From NCBI RefSeq assembly GCF_024448715.1, contig NZ_JAMOHZ010000004.1:372001-436000 (forward strand): DNA of 64,000 nt, given 5' to 3'. Source of the stretch: Stutzerimonas stutzeri (GTDB lineage Bacteria > Pseudomonadota > Gammaproteobacteria > Pseudomonadales > Pseudomonadaceae). The notes under the pieces are model-generated. The model made no database searches and was not told the origin of the DNA. It saw only the letters and a program-made list of their open reading frames with translations. Below are positions 9,292 to 18,717 of this stretch, one piece after another. The position numbers and the translations under genes are program-made. Numbering within the stretch: position 1 is the stretch's first letter; the number at the start of each line of letters is the position of its first letter.

Positions 9292-12123
9292 TCAAACCGA
9301 CATCAGGGCCTGATTCAGCGCGGTTTCAAGCTGGGCCTTGTAGCGCAGATGCTGCACGGTCTGGGTTCGCCCGTTGCCCTGAAGCCCCGACAGGTCCAGG
9401 TCGGTGATGTAGCAGGGGTAGCGCTCGCCGCTGCGACGCTGCGCCAGGATGTAGCGGGCTACCGCAGCGAATAGCTCGGCTCCATATTCCGGGCTGGAAA
9501 ACTCCTGATGGTTGCAGTAAAGCGTGACCTGCAAACGGCCTTTTTCGCTGGGCTCGATGATTGCCTGGATGTCATAGAACGGATCGCTGGCTTCCTCGCG
9601 TGGCGCAGGCCTGCGCTCGATGGTCGATGGTCGATCCGGCGAAGGCGGCTGTATCCGATAGAACAGGATATCCACGGCTGCGAGGCGGCTTTCCTCGAAC
9701 GGCAGCTGGGTGGTGCGGCGATAGCTCACCGATTGCAGGAAGCGTAGGAGCGGGGTCAGCAGGCTCTGCTCGTCTCGGTAGGGCGCCTGTTGGCGCCACA
9801 GCGCATTGAATTCGTCGAGTACGGTCAGCTCCGCCATGGCGCCCTGGATGCGGTAGAACACCTGCAGACACTGCGGTCTGGCCTGGGCGAGGATCAGCGA
9901 TAGGTCATTACCTTCCAGCGCATGACGATCTACCCGAATCGGACGGTAGCCTTGATGTGCCTCGCCAAGATGCTCAAGCAGTGCATCTATGTCGCTCAGG
10001 GCTGTATGACGAACATTGCCGGGGATCAGGTCAAGCAGATGGAAATGTTGGCGGACCTGAAGCAAGTAACGATTCTCGCCCGGTTCGCCGAGCCCCACCT
10101 GCGCGTCGAGGAAGACCGTTTCGACCCGTCGGGCCACAGCCACGCCAGCGTTTCGGCAGAAGCAGCGCACCTGTAGGCTCGGCCTTTCGCCATTTGCAGG
10201 CAGTTCCTGCAGGTAGTCACGCAGGCAGTCCGGCAGAGGAGCGGCGCTTTCGTAGCGGGTGGCGATCAGCTCGTTCCAGCTGTTTAGCGTGAGCTGATCG
10301 ATACTCAGCACTAGTTTTTTCCTGGCTGCGCCATGCCCCAGATAGTCGTTCAATTCGTCGAAAGACAGGGGTTGCAGAGGACTGAGCGGATCGAGGCCGA
10401 CGTTTACCAACAACAACACCTTGACTGGAGAGGCAGCGCTCAGTAACGCATCGTCGGCGATCGCTTGCAGCGGCATTGGAAATGCCTGCCTGAGATCAGT
10501 CAGAAGGGAAAACAGCTCTGCCTCGGCCAGCCCGCTATCGCCCGGGTGAAGCGCGACATGGGTCGCGGCATCGATTACGCCGTTGCGATGACACCAAGCA
10601 AGTAGCGGTACCAATTCGCGGGAGCGCTTCAACGGCGAAAAATTGGTGATTTGCCTCGCGTTCAGGTTGCCCTCGTAGAGCGCCCAGGAAACGTCACCGG
10701 CGGCATCGTAACCATGAACGAGCGTCAGGCTGTGTTCGGCCAAGTCTGGCGCTATGCCAAGATTGATCGACTCAATCTTGCCGGCCTTGCGCTCGATGGC
10801 AGCGTGCAGACGTCGGCCGAGCACGCCGAAGTCGCGCCCATTGATGCTGCTGGTGATTTGCAGTCGCCGGGCCAGTTCGCTGAGAAAGCGGTAACCGTAG
10901 GTCAGCTCATTGACCAATGCGCGCCGCTCTTCCACCACTCTCCGAACCTTCCACTGGCTGCGCCCATCGAGCTGGGCGAACTGCCGCTCGCCCCATTCCC
11001 AGTGCTGGGTGAGGCATTCGAGCAGGCGCCGCTTCCAGCTCTTGTTGCGGCTGGTGGGGGGGCGGCTTAGTGGCTTGTTAATCTTCAGATAAAGGCAGCG
11101 CCGTAATAGGGCCAGGCGCTCCCGGTCACCGCGGCCGGCAAGGTATTGCTCTATCCTGCGGTACGCGACGATATAGGGATCGAGATCGTCCAACTCCAAG
11201 CGGTTGGCATAGACCGCCTGCTTGAAATCCAGGCTCAGGCAGCGCACCTGGGGATGCTCGCTGGCATACACCTCGACGAGTAGAAGCTTGAACAGGGATT
11301 TGTAAGGCGACTCGATGGCCTTGTACAACTGCCACAAGCCGGCACCGAGGTATTCGCCTGGCGGGATGTTGCCGAGACTGCCAAGGTCGAGCACCTCATC
11401 GCTACGCACGAAGCGTTTGTCCAGCAGGGTGCGCACGTACTCGTTGTAACGGTGCTCTTCATAATCCGGCACCAGCCACCAGAGCGGTGTGCGCCCGCCG
11501 AGCCAGATGGCAGTGCGGTAGAACTCATCGAGCAGCAAGTAATGTTGGGTGGTGCCGCAGTCGTCGGAGGTCAGTTTCGCTTCCCGCTCACCTTGGGTGA
11601 AGCGCAGCGGGTCGACCAGAAAAAAATGCGCCTCGCTGCCCTGCGTAGCGGCCCAGGCCTGTAATAAATCACACTTTCGCCGCAGCTCGTCGATCTGCTG
11701 TGGCGACAGTTCCGGATCATGACAGACCCAGACATCCAGATCGCTCTGCTCGTCCTGGGCGACGGTCCCCAAGCTGCCCATCAGAAACAAGCCGAGGATC
11801 GACTGTGGCGGACTGCCACGCAGCGGCTTGTAGGAAAAGGAGCGACTCAGACGCTGCGCCTCGGCCAGCGTCTCGGCATCCGGTTCGAACCCAGCCAGCC
11901 CTGCCGGCGTGGTGCCGGAAACGTAACCCGGCAGGATCGGATGGTTGACGTGAAAAAGCAGCGGCAGCAGTTTGAGTACCAGTTGCTGGCGCGGCGGCAT
12001 AGCCAGCCGGGCGCGCTCCAGGCGACCGGCATTGACGGACAGAAAGCGAGCGCGTAGCGCGCCAAGGACCTTGCGGTCGATACCCTCTTCTAGAACGGGG
12101 CGGATTTCCTGGTGGCGGGTCAT
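9292..12123 (-). CDS. cyaA: Class I adenylate cyclase
   Basis: CyaA makes cyclic AMP from ATP in the cytoplasm. The 943-residue protein has the class I enzyme layout: an N-terminal catalytic nucleotidyltransferase domain (about 1-450) and a long C-terminal regulatory part. The catalytic motif GSLGTVAQDEQSDLDVWV is seen at residues 116-133, with Asp128 and Asp130 as metal ligands. The length is slightly above that of E. coli (848). In Pseudomonas cAMP from CyaA and CyaB acts through Vfr; the membrane cyclase CyaB is not in this window. The gene converges on rnk and is transcribed from a promoter in the 194-base gap 12124-12317. Confidence 0.95.
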   Translation of the reverse strand: MTRHQEIRPVLEEGIDRKVLGALRARFLSVNAGRLERARLAMPPRQQLVLKLLPLLFHVNHPILPGYVSGTTPAGLAGFEPDAETLAEAQRLSRSFSYKPLRGSPPQSILGLFLMGSLGTVAQDEQSDLDVWVCHDPELSPQQIDELRRKCDLLQAWAATQGSEAHFFLVDPLRFTQGEREAKLTSDDCGTTQHYLLLDEFYRTAIWLGGRTPLWWLVPDYEEHRYNEYVRTLLDKRFVRSDEVLDLGSLGNIPPGEYLGAGLWQLYKAIESPYKSLFKLLLVEVYASEHPQVRCLSLDFKQAVYANRLELDDLDPYIVAYRRIEQYLAGRGDRERLALLRRCLYLKINKPLSRPPTSRNKSWKRRLLECLTQHWEWGERQFAQLDGRSQWKVRRVVEERRALVNELTYGYRFLSELARRLQITSSINGRDFGVLGRRLHAAIERKAGKIESINLGIAPDLAEHSLTLVHGYDAAGDVSWALYEGNLNARQITNFSPLKRSRELVPLLAWCHRNGVIDAATHVALHPGDSGLAEAELFSLLTDLRQAFPMPLQAIADDALLSAASPVKVLLLVNVGLDPLSPLQPLSFDELNDYLGHGAARKKLVLSIDQLTLNSWNELIATRYESAAPLPDCLRDYLQELPANGERPSLQVRCFCRNAGVAVARRVETVFLDAQVGLGEPGENRYLLQVRQHFHLLDLIPGNVRHTALSDIDALLEHLGEAHQGYRPIRVDRHALEGNDLSLILAQARPQCLQVFYRIQGAMAELTVLDEFNALWRQQAPYRDEQSLLTPLLRFLQSVSYRRTTQLPFEESRLAAVDILFYRIQPPSPDRPSTIERRPAPREEASDPFYDIQAIIEPSEKGRLQVTLYCNHQEFSSPEYGAELFAAVARYILAQRRSGERYPCYITDLDLSGLQGNGRTQTVQHLRYKAQLETALNQALMSV

Positions 12124-12317
12124 TCAGGCAGTTCGTGCAGGCGGTCGACGTTGTCCGACCAGTTTATCGAGGCAGTGAGGGCGGAAAGTACCACGGGTGA
12201 AGGCCCAGAGGAAAAGCCACAGCGGCAACCGTTGCCGGTTGCAACGTGGTATCCGCGACGGGAAATTGCTGTGAGCGGGGCTGGCGCTCGTTATGGCGCG
12301 CCAGAACTGCGCTAATG

Positions 12318-12563
12318 TCAGGCTGTGGCAGTTTCCGAAAGAATGGTCAGCAGGACCTGTGTGTGCTCAGCCGCGTCGCGGCCGAGGCTGGTCAGATAGC
12401 CGCCGTCGGGCTGGGTTGTCAGGCCTTTGGCATGCAGGCGCTGGGCTGCGGCGATGGCGGCATTGCCGGCATCATGATGCACCTTCAGGCCTTCGAGCTT
12501 GTTGTCGAGGTTGAACAGACGAAGAATTTCCAACTCGGCTATCAGATCGGGGGTATAGGACAT
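12318..12563 (-). CDS. TIGR02647 family small protein
   Basis: This 81-residue protein resembles the TIGR02647 family of Pseudomonas and relatives, from memory of LEILRLFNLD near the start and TQPDGGYLTSLG followed by DAAEHTQVLLTIL. It is mostly helical with no membrane segment. Some relatives are described as DNA-binding, but no function is established. The ATG at 12563 has GAGGAG upstream. It precedes cyaA on the same strand and follows another conserved small gene. Confidence 0.82.
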   Translation of the reverse strand: MSYTPDLIAELEILRLFNLDNKLEGLKVHHDAGNAAIAAAQRLHAKGLTTQPDGGYLTSLGRDAAEHTQVLLTILSETATA

Positions 12564-12640
12564 GTTCGCTCCTCGGGTGGTGGGTCTAAGCCGTTTTTGC
12601 GAAGTGTAGATGCTGTGCGCGAACCTGCCGCGACAGGGCG

Positions 12641-12910
12641 CTATTCGGGGAGGTCAGGCAGATTGCGCAGCAGTGTTTCGTAGCCTTCGGTGTCGAATGC
12701 GCGGTCTTCTTCGAGCATCTGCCGAATCTCGCAAGCCAGGACCAACGCCATCATCTTGAGAATTTCGTCGCGCTCGTAACCAACCAAGGTCAGCTTGTTC
12801 AGCGTCGCCTGCGTGGCGGCCGGTTCGCCGGCCTTGAGCTGGTTTTCGATGGCTTGGATCAAGGTTTCTTCGGCGAAGGCTTCATCGTCGTCGGCAGTGG
12901 TATCGGTCAT
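12641..12910 (-). CDS. Conserved hypothetical protein, 89 residues
   Basis: I do not recognise a named family. The protein is acidic and helical: the N-terminus (TDTTADDDEAFAEETLIQAIENQLKAGEP) is followed by LNKLTLVGYERDEILKMMALVLACEIRQML, a likely long helix pair. There is no signal peptide or membrane segment. It has a normal ribosome binding site (GAGAG) and codon use like its neighbours, so it is probably real. A gene of this size sits between cyaA and corA in P. aeruginosa, from memory. Confidence 0.75.
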   Translation of the reverse strand: MTDTTADDDEAFAEETLIQAIENQLKAGEPAATQATLNKLTLVGYERDEILKMMALVLACEIRQMLEEDRAFDTEGYETLLRNLPDLPE

Positions 12911-13056
12911 GGGCGCAACTCTCGTTAGGGAACATCTTGATAGCGTGTTTCGTCGTGTCCCGGCAAGCTGCGTGTCTGGTAGCCAATGCCGCCTGAACGC
13001 TTCGCTTGGATCGGTCTCTATTCCTACTATGGGCTTTCGAGGAGCGCGACCAAGTC

Positions 13057-14022
13057 ATGATCATTTTCCACTGTCTTGAAAACGGCGCGCTGGTGCGGCG
13101 TACTGCCGAGCATTTGCAGGCGCTCCCTGACAATGTGCTATGGATCGACCTGCTTTCTCCTGACCAGCAAGAAGAGCGCTTCGTCGAGTCGGCGCTGGGC
13201 CTGGATATTCCAACCCGCGAAGAGCTGGCAGAAATCGAGGATTCTTCGCGTTTTTACGACGAGGACGGTGTGGTCTTCATGACCACGACGGTGGTGATGG
13301 GAATTACCGATCGTCGCCCGAAAAATGCCGAAGTGACCTTCGTGCTGACCCGTCGCTGCCTGATAACCGTTCGTTACGCCGAACTGAGTGCGTTTCGCCA
13401 GTTTGAGACCAAAAGTGCACGGCAGCCGTCGGTCTTTGGCACCAGTCACCAGATTTTTCTTGGCTTGGCCGATGCGGTTGTCGACCGCATCGCGGACGTG
13501 CTGGAAAACGTTCAGGTTGAGCTCCAAGCTCTGTCGTGTCGCATCTTCGATGAGAGAAAGGCGCAACGCAGGGACCTACAGCAGATCATTCAGCAGCTTG
13601 GCCAGCATCGCTCGCTGCTGTCGCAACTGGGCGAAAGCCTGTTCAGCTCGACTCGTTTGATCGCGTTTTACCGCCTGCATGCCGGTGAGCCCAAGCAGGG
13701 CGTCGCCAAAGGGTTATTGAAGGCGCTGGAGCGGGACGTGCGTTCGCTGGGCGAGCATCAAGCGCGACTATTAGGCGATATCGCCTTTCTGCTCGATGCC
13801 ACGCTCGGCCTGATCAATATCGAGCAGAACAGCATCATCAAGGTGTTCTCCATCGCTGCAGTGCTATTCCTGCCACCAACGCTGGTCGGCACGGTATACG
13901 GCATGAACTTCGAACACATGCCTGAGCTCGGCTGGCTACTCGGCTATCCAATGGCGCTGATGATGATGGTGATATCCGCGATAATTCCTTACGCCTGGTT
14001 CAAGTTTCGCGATTGGTTGTAA
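13057..14022 (+). CDS. corA: CorA-family divalent cation transporter
   Basis: CorA forms a pentameric inner-membrane channel for Mg2+ and related divalent ions. This 321-residue protein has the large cytoplasmic alpha/beta domain, a long stalk helix (residues about 170-270) and two C-terminal transmembrane helices. The selectivity motif is in VGTVYGMNFEHMPEL. It ends in the basic KFRDWL. ATG 13057 is chosen because GAGGAG lies upstream at 13039-13044; an in-frame TTG at 13006 is less likely. Its stop codon abuts the stop of the convergent membrane-protein gene with no base between. Confidence 0.92.
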   Translation: MIIFHCLENGALVRRTAEHLQALPDNVLWIDLLSPDQQEERFVESALGLDIPTREELAEIEDSSRFYDEDGVVFMTTTVVMGITDRRPKNAEVTFVLTRRCLITVRYAELSAFRQFETKSARQPSVFGTSHQIFLGLADAVVDRIADVLENVQVELQALSCRIFDERKAQRRDLQQIIQQLGQHRSLLSQLGESLFSSTRLIAFYRLHAGEPKQGVAKGLLKALERDVRSLGEHQARLLGDIAFLLDATLGLINIEQNSIIKVFSIAAVLFLPPTLVGTVYGMNFEHMPELGWLLGYPMALMMMVISAIIPYAWFKFRDWL

Positions 14023-14550
14023 TCAGCCGAAAAAATACAGCACTACGCAAAAGGCTCCGAAAAGTGCCCAGACCGAGGCGAAAATGAGTGGCGTGCGTAG
14101 CGAGAACAACAGCGTTCGCTTGTAGCGATGACCTCCGGCCGGACTGTTACCTTCGCCGAACAACGCTGATTCCCGGTTTGGTAGCAGGCCTGCCTGGCCC
14201 TCGATCTGTAGTAATTCGGCCTGTTTCTGATGCCAGCGTTCTATGACGTCGAAGCTGGATTTGATTCCGGGCATCGCGTGGAATGACGTCAGCAGGCCCA
14301 GTCCCGCCAGGATCGCCGGTACTACCAGGCGGAACAGACTGCCCCATTCAGGATTGGTATTGGCCATTGACGAGGCGAAAGCGATCATCAAAAAAGACTG
14401 CGCCGACAGGTACGAGCTGGTTCGATCAGCCAACAACGTCGACTCGAAATGGATCTCAGAGCGGTAGAACAGTAGGCGCTCCTTGGGCGTATCGAAGACT
14501 TCTGCGCCTTGCGTGTCGTGATTCAACAGCAGTGTTCGGAGGTCGGTCAT
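14023..14550 (-). CDS. Uncharacterised three-helix membrane protein
   Basis: This 175-residue protein is not one I can name. It has a soluble N-terminus (about 45 residues with ERLLFYRSEIHFESTLL). Hydrophobic segments lie at about 48-62 (AQSFLMIAFASSM), 72-92 (RLVVPAILAGLGLLTSF) and 150-174 (PLIFASVWALFGAFCVVLYF). A cytoplasmic-looking loop with VIERWHQKQAELL lies between the second and third. Base composition matches its neighbours. Its stop TCA directly follows the corA stop TAA, which suggests long-standing co-existence, but no functional link to Mg2+ transport can be claimed. Confidence 0.75.
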   Translation of the reverse strand: MTDLRTLLLNHDTQGAEVFDTPKERLLFYRSEIHFESTLLADRTSSYLSAQSFLMIAFASSMANTNPEWGSLFRLVVPAILAGLGLLTSFHAMPGIKSSFDVIERWHQKQAELLQIEGQAGLLPNRESALFGEGNSPAGGHRYKRTLLFSLRTPLIFASVWALFGAFCVVLYFFG

Positions 14551-14630
14551 AAACGTACCGGTCTGCGACAGGAAATTAACCTGTCGGATGTGAGGTTACC
14601 GGTAGGCCAATACGGCGCGCGCAGGTTCCG

Positions 14631-15113
14631 TCAGTCGCTATCTGCGAGCGCTAACAGCGCATCGCCACTCAGGCGATAGGTCGTCCACTCCTCCTGCGGC
14701 CTGGCGCCCAGCGATTCGTAAAAACGAATTGCCGGTTCGTTCCAATCCAGCACGGCCCATTCGAAACGGCCGCAATCCTTGGCCACTGCGAGTTTCGCCA
14801 GATGCCGAAGCAGCGCCTTGCCGGCGCCGGTGCCGCGCGCTGCGGGACTGACGTAGAGGTCTTCGAGATAAAGCCCGTTACGGCCAAGCCAGGTGGAGTA
14901 GTTGAAAAAGTACACCGCGTAGCCGATCGGCTCACCGGCGCGCTCGCAGATCAGTGCTTGGGCCGTGGAGCTGGCCGAGAACAGGCTGGACTCGATGCCT
15001 GCCACATCCGTCTTGACCTCATGTTCGGCCTTCTCATAAATCGCAAGCTCGGTGATGAAGCGCAGGATCAGCGCGGCGTCATCGCGAGTGGCGGGACGGA
15101 TGGTCAGAGTCAT
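14631..15113 (-). CDS. GNAT-family N-acetyltransferase
   Basis: This 160-residue enzyme belongs to the GNAT superfamily and should transfer an acetyl group from acetyl-CoA. The acetyl-CoA loop is seen as VSPAARGTGAGKALLRHLA (residues about 88-106), and the C-terminal WNEPAIRFYESLGA motif is typical. The central YFFNYSTWLGRNGLYLEDLYV resembles the spermidine/diamine acetyltransferase subgroup, which suggests a polyamine or amino-acid-like substrate. The precise substrate is inference. It is separated from argH by a REP-type palindrome. Confidence 0.88.
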   Translation of the reverse strand: MTLTIRPATRDDAALILRFITELAIYEKAEHEVKTDVAGIESSLFSASSTAQALICERAGEPIGYAVYFFNYSTWLGRNGLYLEDLYVSPAARGTGAGKALLRHLAKLAVAKDCGRFEWAVLDWNEPAIRFYESLGARPQEEWTTYRLSGDALLALADSD

Positions 15114-15139
15114 GTGAAATTCCGGTTTCCCTGATCTGT

Positions 15140-15205
15140 GTAGGAGCGAGCTTGCTCGCGAAAAGCCCCAGCGGACAGCGCGTTCGCGAGCAAGCTCGCT
15201 CCTAC
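15140..15205. repeat. REP-type palindromic repeat
   Basis: Two 23-bp arms (15140-15162, starting GTAGGAGCGAGCTTGCTCG, and 15183-15205) are exact inverted copies around a 20-base spacer. The sequence matches the Pseudomonas REP family known for GAGC(G/A)AGCTTGCTCGCGAA cores. These elements are mobilised by RAYT transposases encoded elsewhere; no RAYT gene is in the window. Confidence 0.93.
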
Positions 15206-15220
15206 GACAACAGCAGATGC

Positions 15221-16615
15221 TTAGCGCGAGGTAAGCAGTTCCTGCCCGCGCTGCACCGCTGCGCGTACCTGATTCGGCGCCGTGCCACCAATGTGGTCGC
15301 GGGCGTTGACCGAGCCTTCCAGCGTTAGCACGGCAAAGACGTCTTCGCCGATCTGGTCGCTGAACTGGCGAAGCTCGTCGAGGCTCATTTCAGCCAAGTC
15401 CTTGCCGGTCTCGACGCCGTACTTCACCGCATGCCCGACGATCTCGTGGCAGTCGCGGAACGGCAAGCCCTTGCGCACCAGGTAATCGGCCAGATCGGTG
15501 GCGGTGGAGAAGCCGCGTAGTGCCGCCTCGCGCATGATCTCGCGCTTGGGCTTGATCGCCGGAACCATGTCGGCGAAGGCACGCAACGAGTCGCGCAGGG
15601 TGTCGGCGGCGTCGAACAGCGGTTCCTTGTCTTCCTGATTGTCCTTGTTGTAGGCCAGCGGCTGGCCCTTCATCAGCACCAGCAGGCCGCTCAACGCGCC
15701 GAATACGCGGCCGGTCTTGCCGCGTACCAGTTCGGGCACGTCCGGATTCTTCTTCTGCGGCATGATCGAAGAACCGGTGCAGAAGCGGTCGGGCAGGTCG
15801 ATGAACTGGAACTGCGCGCTGGTCCAGAGCACCAGCTCTTCGGAGAAGCGCGACAGGTGCATCATTGCCACCGATGCGGCGGCGCAGAATTCGATAGCGA
15901 AGTCGCGATCGGAGACGCCGTCTAGCGAGTTACCGGAAATGGCCTCGAAGCCCAACAGCTCGCAGGTGATTTCGCGCTGGATCGGGTACGTCGTGCCAGC
16001 CAGCGCGGCACTGCCGAGCGGCATGCGGTTGGTCCGCTTACGGCAGTCGACCAGACGCTCGTGGTCGCGCGAGAGCATTTCGAACCAGGCCAGCAGATGA
16101 TGGCCGAAGGTCACCGGCTGGGCGGTTTGCAGATGAGTGAAGCCGGGCATGATGGTGTCGGCTTCGGCTTCGGCCAGACCCAGCAGGCCCTGCTGCAGGC
16201 GAGTGATTTCGGCGAGGATGGTGTCGATCTCGTCACGCAGCCAGAGGCGGATGTCGGTGGCGACTTGATCGTTACGCGAGCGGCCGGTGTGCAGCTTCTT
16301 GCCGGTCACGCCGATGCGGTCGGTCAGACGCGCTTCGATGTTCATGTGTACGTCTTCGAGGTCGACGCGCCAGTCGAAGGTGCCGGCTTCGATCTCACCC
16401 TGGATGTCCTTCAGGTTGGCGATGATCTGGTCGCGTTCGGCATTACTCAGCACGCCGGCCTTGGCCAGCATCGTGGCGTGGGCGATGGAGCCCATGATGT
16501 CGTGGCGGTAGAGGCGCTTGTCGAACTCGACGGAGGCGGTGAATCGGGCGACGAAGGCGTCGACGGGCTCGCTGAAACGGCCGCCCCAGGACTGGTTGGT
16601 CTTGTCGGTGCTCAT
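15221..16615 (-). CDS. argH: Argininosuccinate lyase
   Basis: ArgH splits argininosuccinate into arginine and fumarate, the last step of arginine synthesis. The 464-residue protein has the normal length of this fumarase/aspartase-superfamily tetramer. Conserved stretches are SWGGRF at the start, [13 protein letters not shown], the HLQTAQP region, and the signature [12 protein letters not shown] with the catalytic serine. It has its own divergent promoter region shared with algZ (16616-16781). In P. aeruginosa argH and algZ (fimS) are also adjacent. Confidence 0.97.
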   Translation of the reverse strand: MSTDKTNQSWGGRFSEPVDAFVARFTASVEFDKRLYRHDIMGSIAHATMLAKAGVLSNAERDQIIANLKDIQGEIEAGTFDWRVDLEDVHMNIEARLTDRIGVTGKKLHTGRSRNDQVATDIRLWLRDEIDTILAEITRLQQGLLGLAEAEADTIMPGFTHLQTAQPVTFGHHLLAWFEMLSRDHERLVDCRKRTNRMPLGSAALAGTTYPIQREITCELLGFEAISGNSLDGVSDRDFAIEFCAAASVAMMHLSRFSEELVLWTSAQFQFIDLPDRFCTGSSIMPQKKNPDVPELVRGKTGRVFGALSGLLVLMKGQPLAYNKDNQEDKEPLFDAADTLRDSLRAFADMVPAIKPKREIMREAALRGFSTATDLADYLVRKGLPFRDCHEIVGHAVKYGVETGKDLAEMSLDELRQFSDQIGEDVFAVLTLEGSVNARDHIGGTAPNQVRAAVQRGQELLTSR

Positions 16616-16781
16616 GAATGCGCTCGCTGAATCGGGAACTGGAAAACCGCGGATGATAACAGGGTTGGCCAGCGCTCCGGAGTCGCCCCGAACAGTGAGC
16701 TGAGCAGCAATTTCATGCTTTGGGGTTGCGCTGCATCACGGCCTGGTTGCGGTAGCGCCAACGCCCGCGGAAACTGCCGCC

Positions 16782-17864
16782 ATGCAAACACTACGACCCA
16801 AACGGGCGCGCCCCGCCGCGCCGATCGATGAGTTCTTCGTGCCCGAGCTGTGCCAGCCCGAGGCGCTGCTCGGCCTGGTGCTGCTCGCCGAGCTGTTGGT
16901 ACTGGTGCTGGTGCTGGCCGAACCGATGCAGCCGGGCTTCAACTGGATGCGCCTGGCCCTGACTTCGCTGTTCGTTCAGTGGGTGATGTTGCTCTCGGCC
17001 GGTCTGACCTGCCAGTTGCGGCCTTTGCTGGCGCGGCTGTCGCCTGCGCTGGCAGGGCTTGCCTGCTGCGCCATGGTGGTCGGTTTGACGCTGTCCTGCA
17101 CCGCAGTGGCCGATATCTACCAGTTGGGCGGGCCGCTCACGCGTGTTGGCGAGGTCAATCTGTACCTGCGCCATGCGCTGATCAGCCTGATCATGTCGGG
17201 ACTTCTGCTGCGCTATTTCTACCTGCAGAGTCAGTGGAGGCGGCAGGAGCAAGCGGAGCTCATGGCGCGGATCGAGTCGCTGCAGGCGCGCATCCGGCCG
17301 CATTTCCTGTTCAACAGCCTGAACAGCATCGCCAGCCTGGTAGTCAGCAATCCGACCAAGGCCGAGCAAGCGGTGCTGGACTTATCCGATCTGTTTCGCG
17401 CCAGCCTCGCCCGGCCCGGTACGCTGGTGCTCTGGCGTGAGGAGCTGGAGCTGTCGCGGCGCTATCTGTCGATCGAGCACTATCGGCTCGGTGAGCGGTT
17501 GCAGGTCGACTGGCAGGTGGACGGCGTACCGGACGACCTTCCGATCCCGCAGCTGACCTTGCAACCCTTGCTGGAGAACGCGCTGATCCATGGAATTCAG
17601 CCGCGAATCGAGGGTGGCGTCGTCAACGTGGCGGCCTATTATGCCGATGGCGTGTTTCATTTGCAGGTCAGCAACCCGTTCGACGAGACTGCTCAAGCGC
17701 AGCCATCTCGGGGCACACAGCAGGCGCTGCATAATATAGACGCACGACTAACGGCACTTTTCGGTCCTGCAGCGAGTCTCAGCGTGGAGCGGCGTAACGC
17801 CCGTTACTACACCTGTCTACGCTATCCGTGTGCGACACAAAAGCAGGAAGCCAGATCCATATGA
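16782..17864 (+). CDS. algZ: Sensor histidine kinase AlgZ/FimS (LytS type)
   Basis: AlgZ partners AlgR and in P. aeruginosa controls type IV pili (through the fimU-pilE operon) and alginate. The 360-residue protein has four predicted membrane helices in the first 150 residues, then a short coiled coil and the LytS-type kinase domain. The likely phosphorylated His174 lies in RPHFLFNSLNSI. The N-box is LTLQPLLENALIHGIQP. The ATP-binding region is shorter than in classical kinases, as is normal for this type. The stop overlaps the algR start by ATGA. Confidence 0.93.
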   Translation: MQTLRPKRARPAAPIDEFFVPELCQPEALLGLVLLAELLVLVLVLAEPMQPGFNWMRLALTSLFVQWVMLLSAGLTCQLRPLLARLSPALAGLACCAMVVGLTLSCTAVADIYQLGGPLTRVGEVNLYLRHALISLIMSGLLLRYFYLQSQWRRQEQAELMARIESLQARIRPHFLFNSLNSIASLVVSNPTKAEQAVLDLSDLFRASLARPGTLVLWREELELSRRYLSIEHYRLGERLQVDWQVDGVPDDLPIPQLTLQPLLENALIHGIQPRIEGGVVNVAAYYADGVFHLQVSNPFDETAQAQPSRGTQQALHNIDARLTALFGPAASLSVERRNARYYTCLRYPCATQKQEARSI

Positions 17865-18607
17865 ATGTGCTGATTGTCGATGACGAACCTCTAGCCCGCG
17901 AGCGCCTCAGCCGACTGGTAGGTGACCTTGACGGCTATCGTGTCCTGGAACCTTCTGCGTCCAATGGCCAGGAAGCGCTGTCCCTGATCGAGGAGCTGCG
18001 TCCTGATATCGTGCTACTGGATATCCGTATGCCGGGCCTCGATGGTCTTCAGGTCGCAGCCAAGTTATGCGAGCGCGATGCCCCCCCTGCCGTGATTTTC
18101 TGTACGGCCCATGATGAATTCGCCCTTGATGCCTTTCAGGTCAGCGCAGTTGGCTACTTGGTCAAGCCGGTGCGGCCGGAGCATCTCGCCGAGGCGCTGA
18201 AAAAAGCCGAACGGCCGAACCGGGTCCAGCTCGCCGCGCTCACCCGTCCCGCCGCGATCACCGGTACGGGGCCGCGCAGCCACATCAGCGCGCGGACCCG
18301 CAAGGGCATCGAGCTGATTCCGTTGCCACTGGTGATTTACTTCATTGCCGATCACAAGTACGTCACCCTGCGTCATGAGGGCGGCGAGGTGCTGCTGGAC
18401 GAACCGCTCAAGGCGCTCGAGGATGAGTTCGGTGATCGCTTCGTGCGCATCCATCGTAATGCGCTGGTCTACCGCGATCGCATCGAACGCTTGCAGCGCA
18501 CTCCGCTCGGTCATTTTCAGCTATTCCTCAAGGGCCTCGAAGGCGAGCCGCTGACGGTCAGCCGACGTCACGTCGCTGGGGTGCGTAAGTTGATGCAGAA
18601 CCTGTGA
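17861..18607 (+). CDS. algR: Response regulator AlgR (LytTR type)
   Basis: AlgR is a DNA-binding response regulator that controls pilus, alginate, rhamnolipid and virulence genes in P. aeruginosa. The 248-residue protein has a receiver domain (1-120) with Asp7, Asp8, phosphoacceptor Asp54 in LLDIRMPG, and a Lys in LVKPVRP. A LytTR DNA-binding domain follows (about 140-245), with DHKYVTLRHEGG and RIHRNALVYRDRIERL. The ATG at 17861 overlaps the algZ stop by four bases. A heptamer repeat array lies in the gap before hemC. Confidence 0.96.
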   Translation: MNVLIVDDEPLARERLSRLVGDLDGYRVLEPSASNGQEALSLIEELRPDIVLLDIRMPGLDGLQVAAKLCERDAPPAVIFCTAHDEFALDAFQVSAVGYLVKPVRPEHLAEALKKAERPNRVQLAALTRPAAITGTGPRSHISARTRKGIELIPLPLVIYFIADHKYVTLRHEGGEVLLDEPLKALEDEFGDRFVRIHRNALVYRDRIERLQRTPLGHFQLFLKGLEGEPLTVSRRHVAGVRKLMQNL

Positions 18608-18654
18608 TAGCGACAAGCCAAAAGAATATCCGCATGAAGCAGAAGCCCCAAGCT

Positions 18655-18717
18655 TTGAGGCTTGAGGCTTGAGGCTTGAGGCTTGAGGCTTGAGGCTTGA
18701 GGCTTGAGGCTTGAGGG
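18655..18717. repeat. Tandem 7-bp repeat array upstream of hemC
   Basis: Eight perfect copies of TTGAGGC (18655-18710) and most of a ninth run back to back. They lie about 40 bases upstream of the hemC ATG. Such perfect short tandem repeats are prone to slippage, so copy number may vary between strains. The element has no coding role. Confidence 0.95.

Noticed and set aside
18655-18717. The heptamer array as a CRISPR or coding repeat
   Set aside because: Units are 7 bases without spacers, and no frame across it continues into a credible protein.
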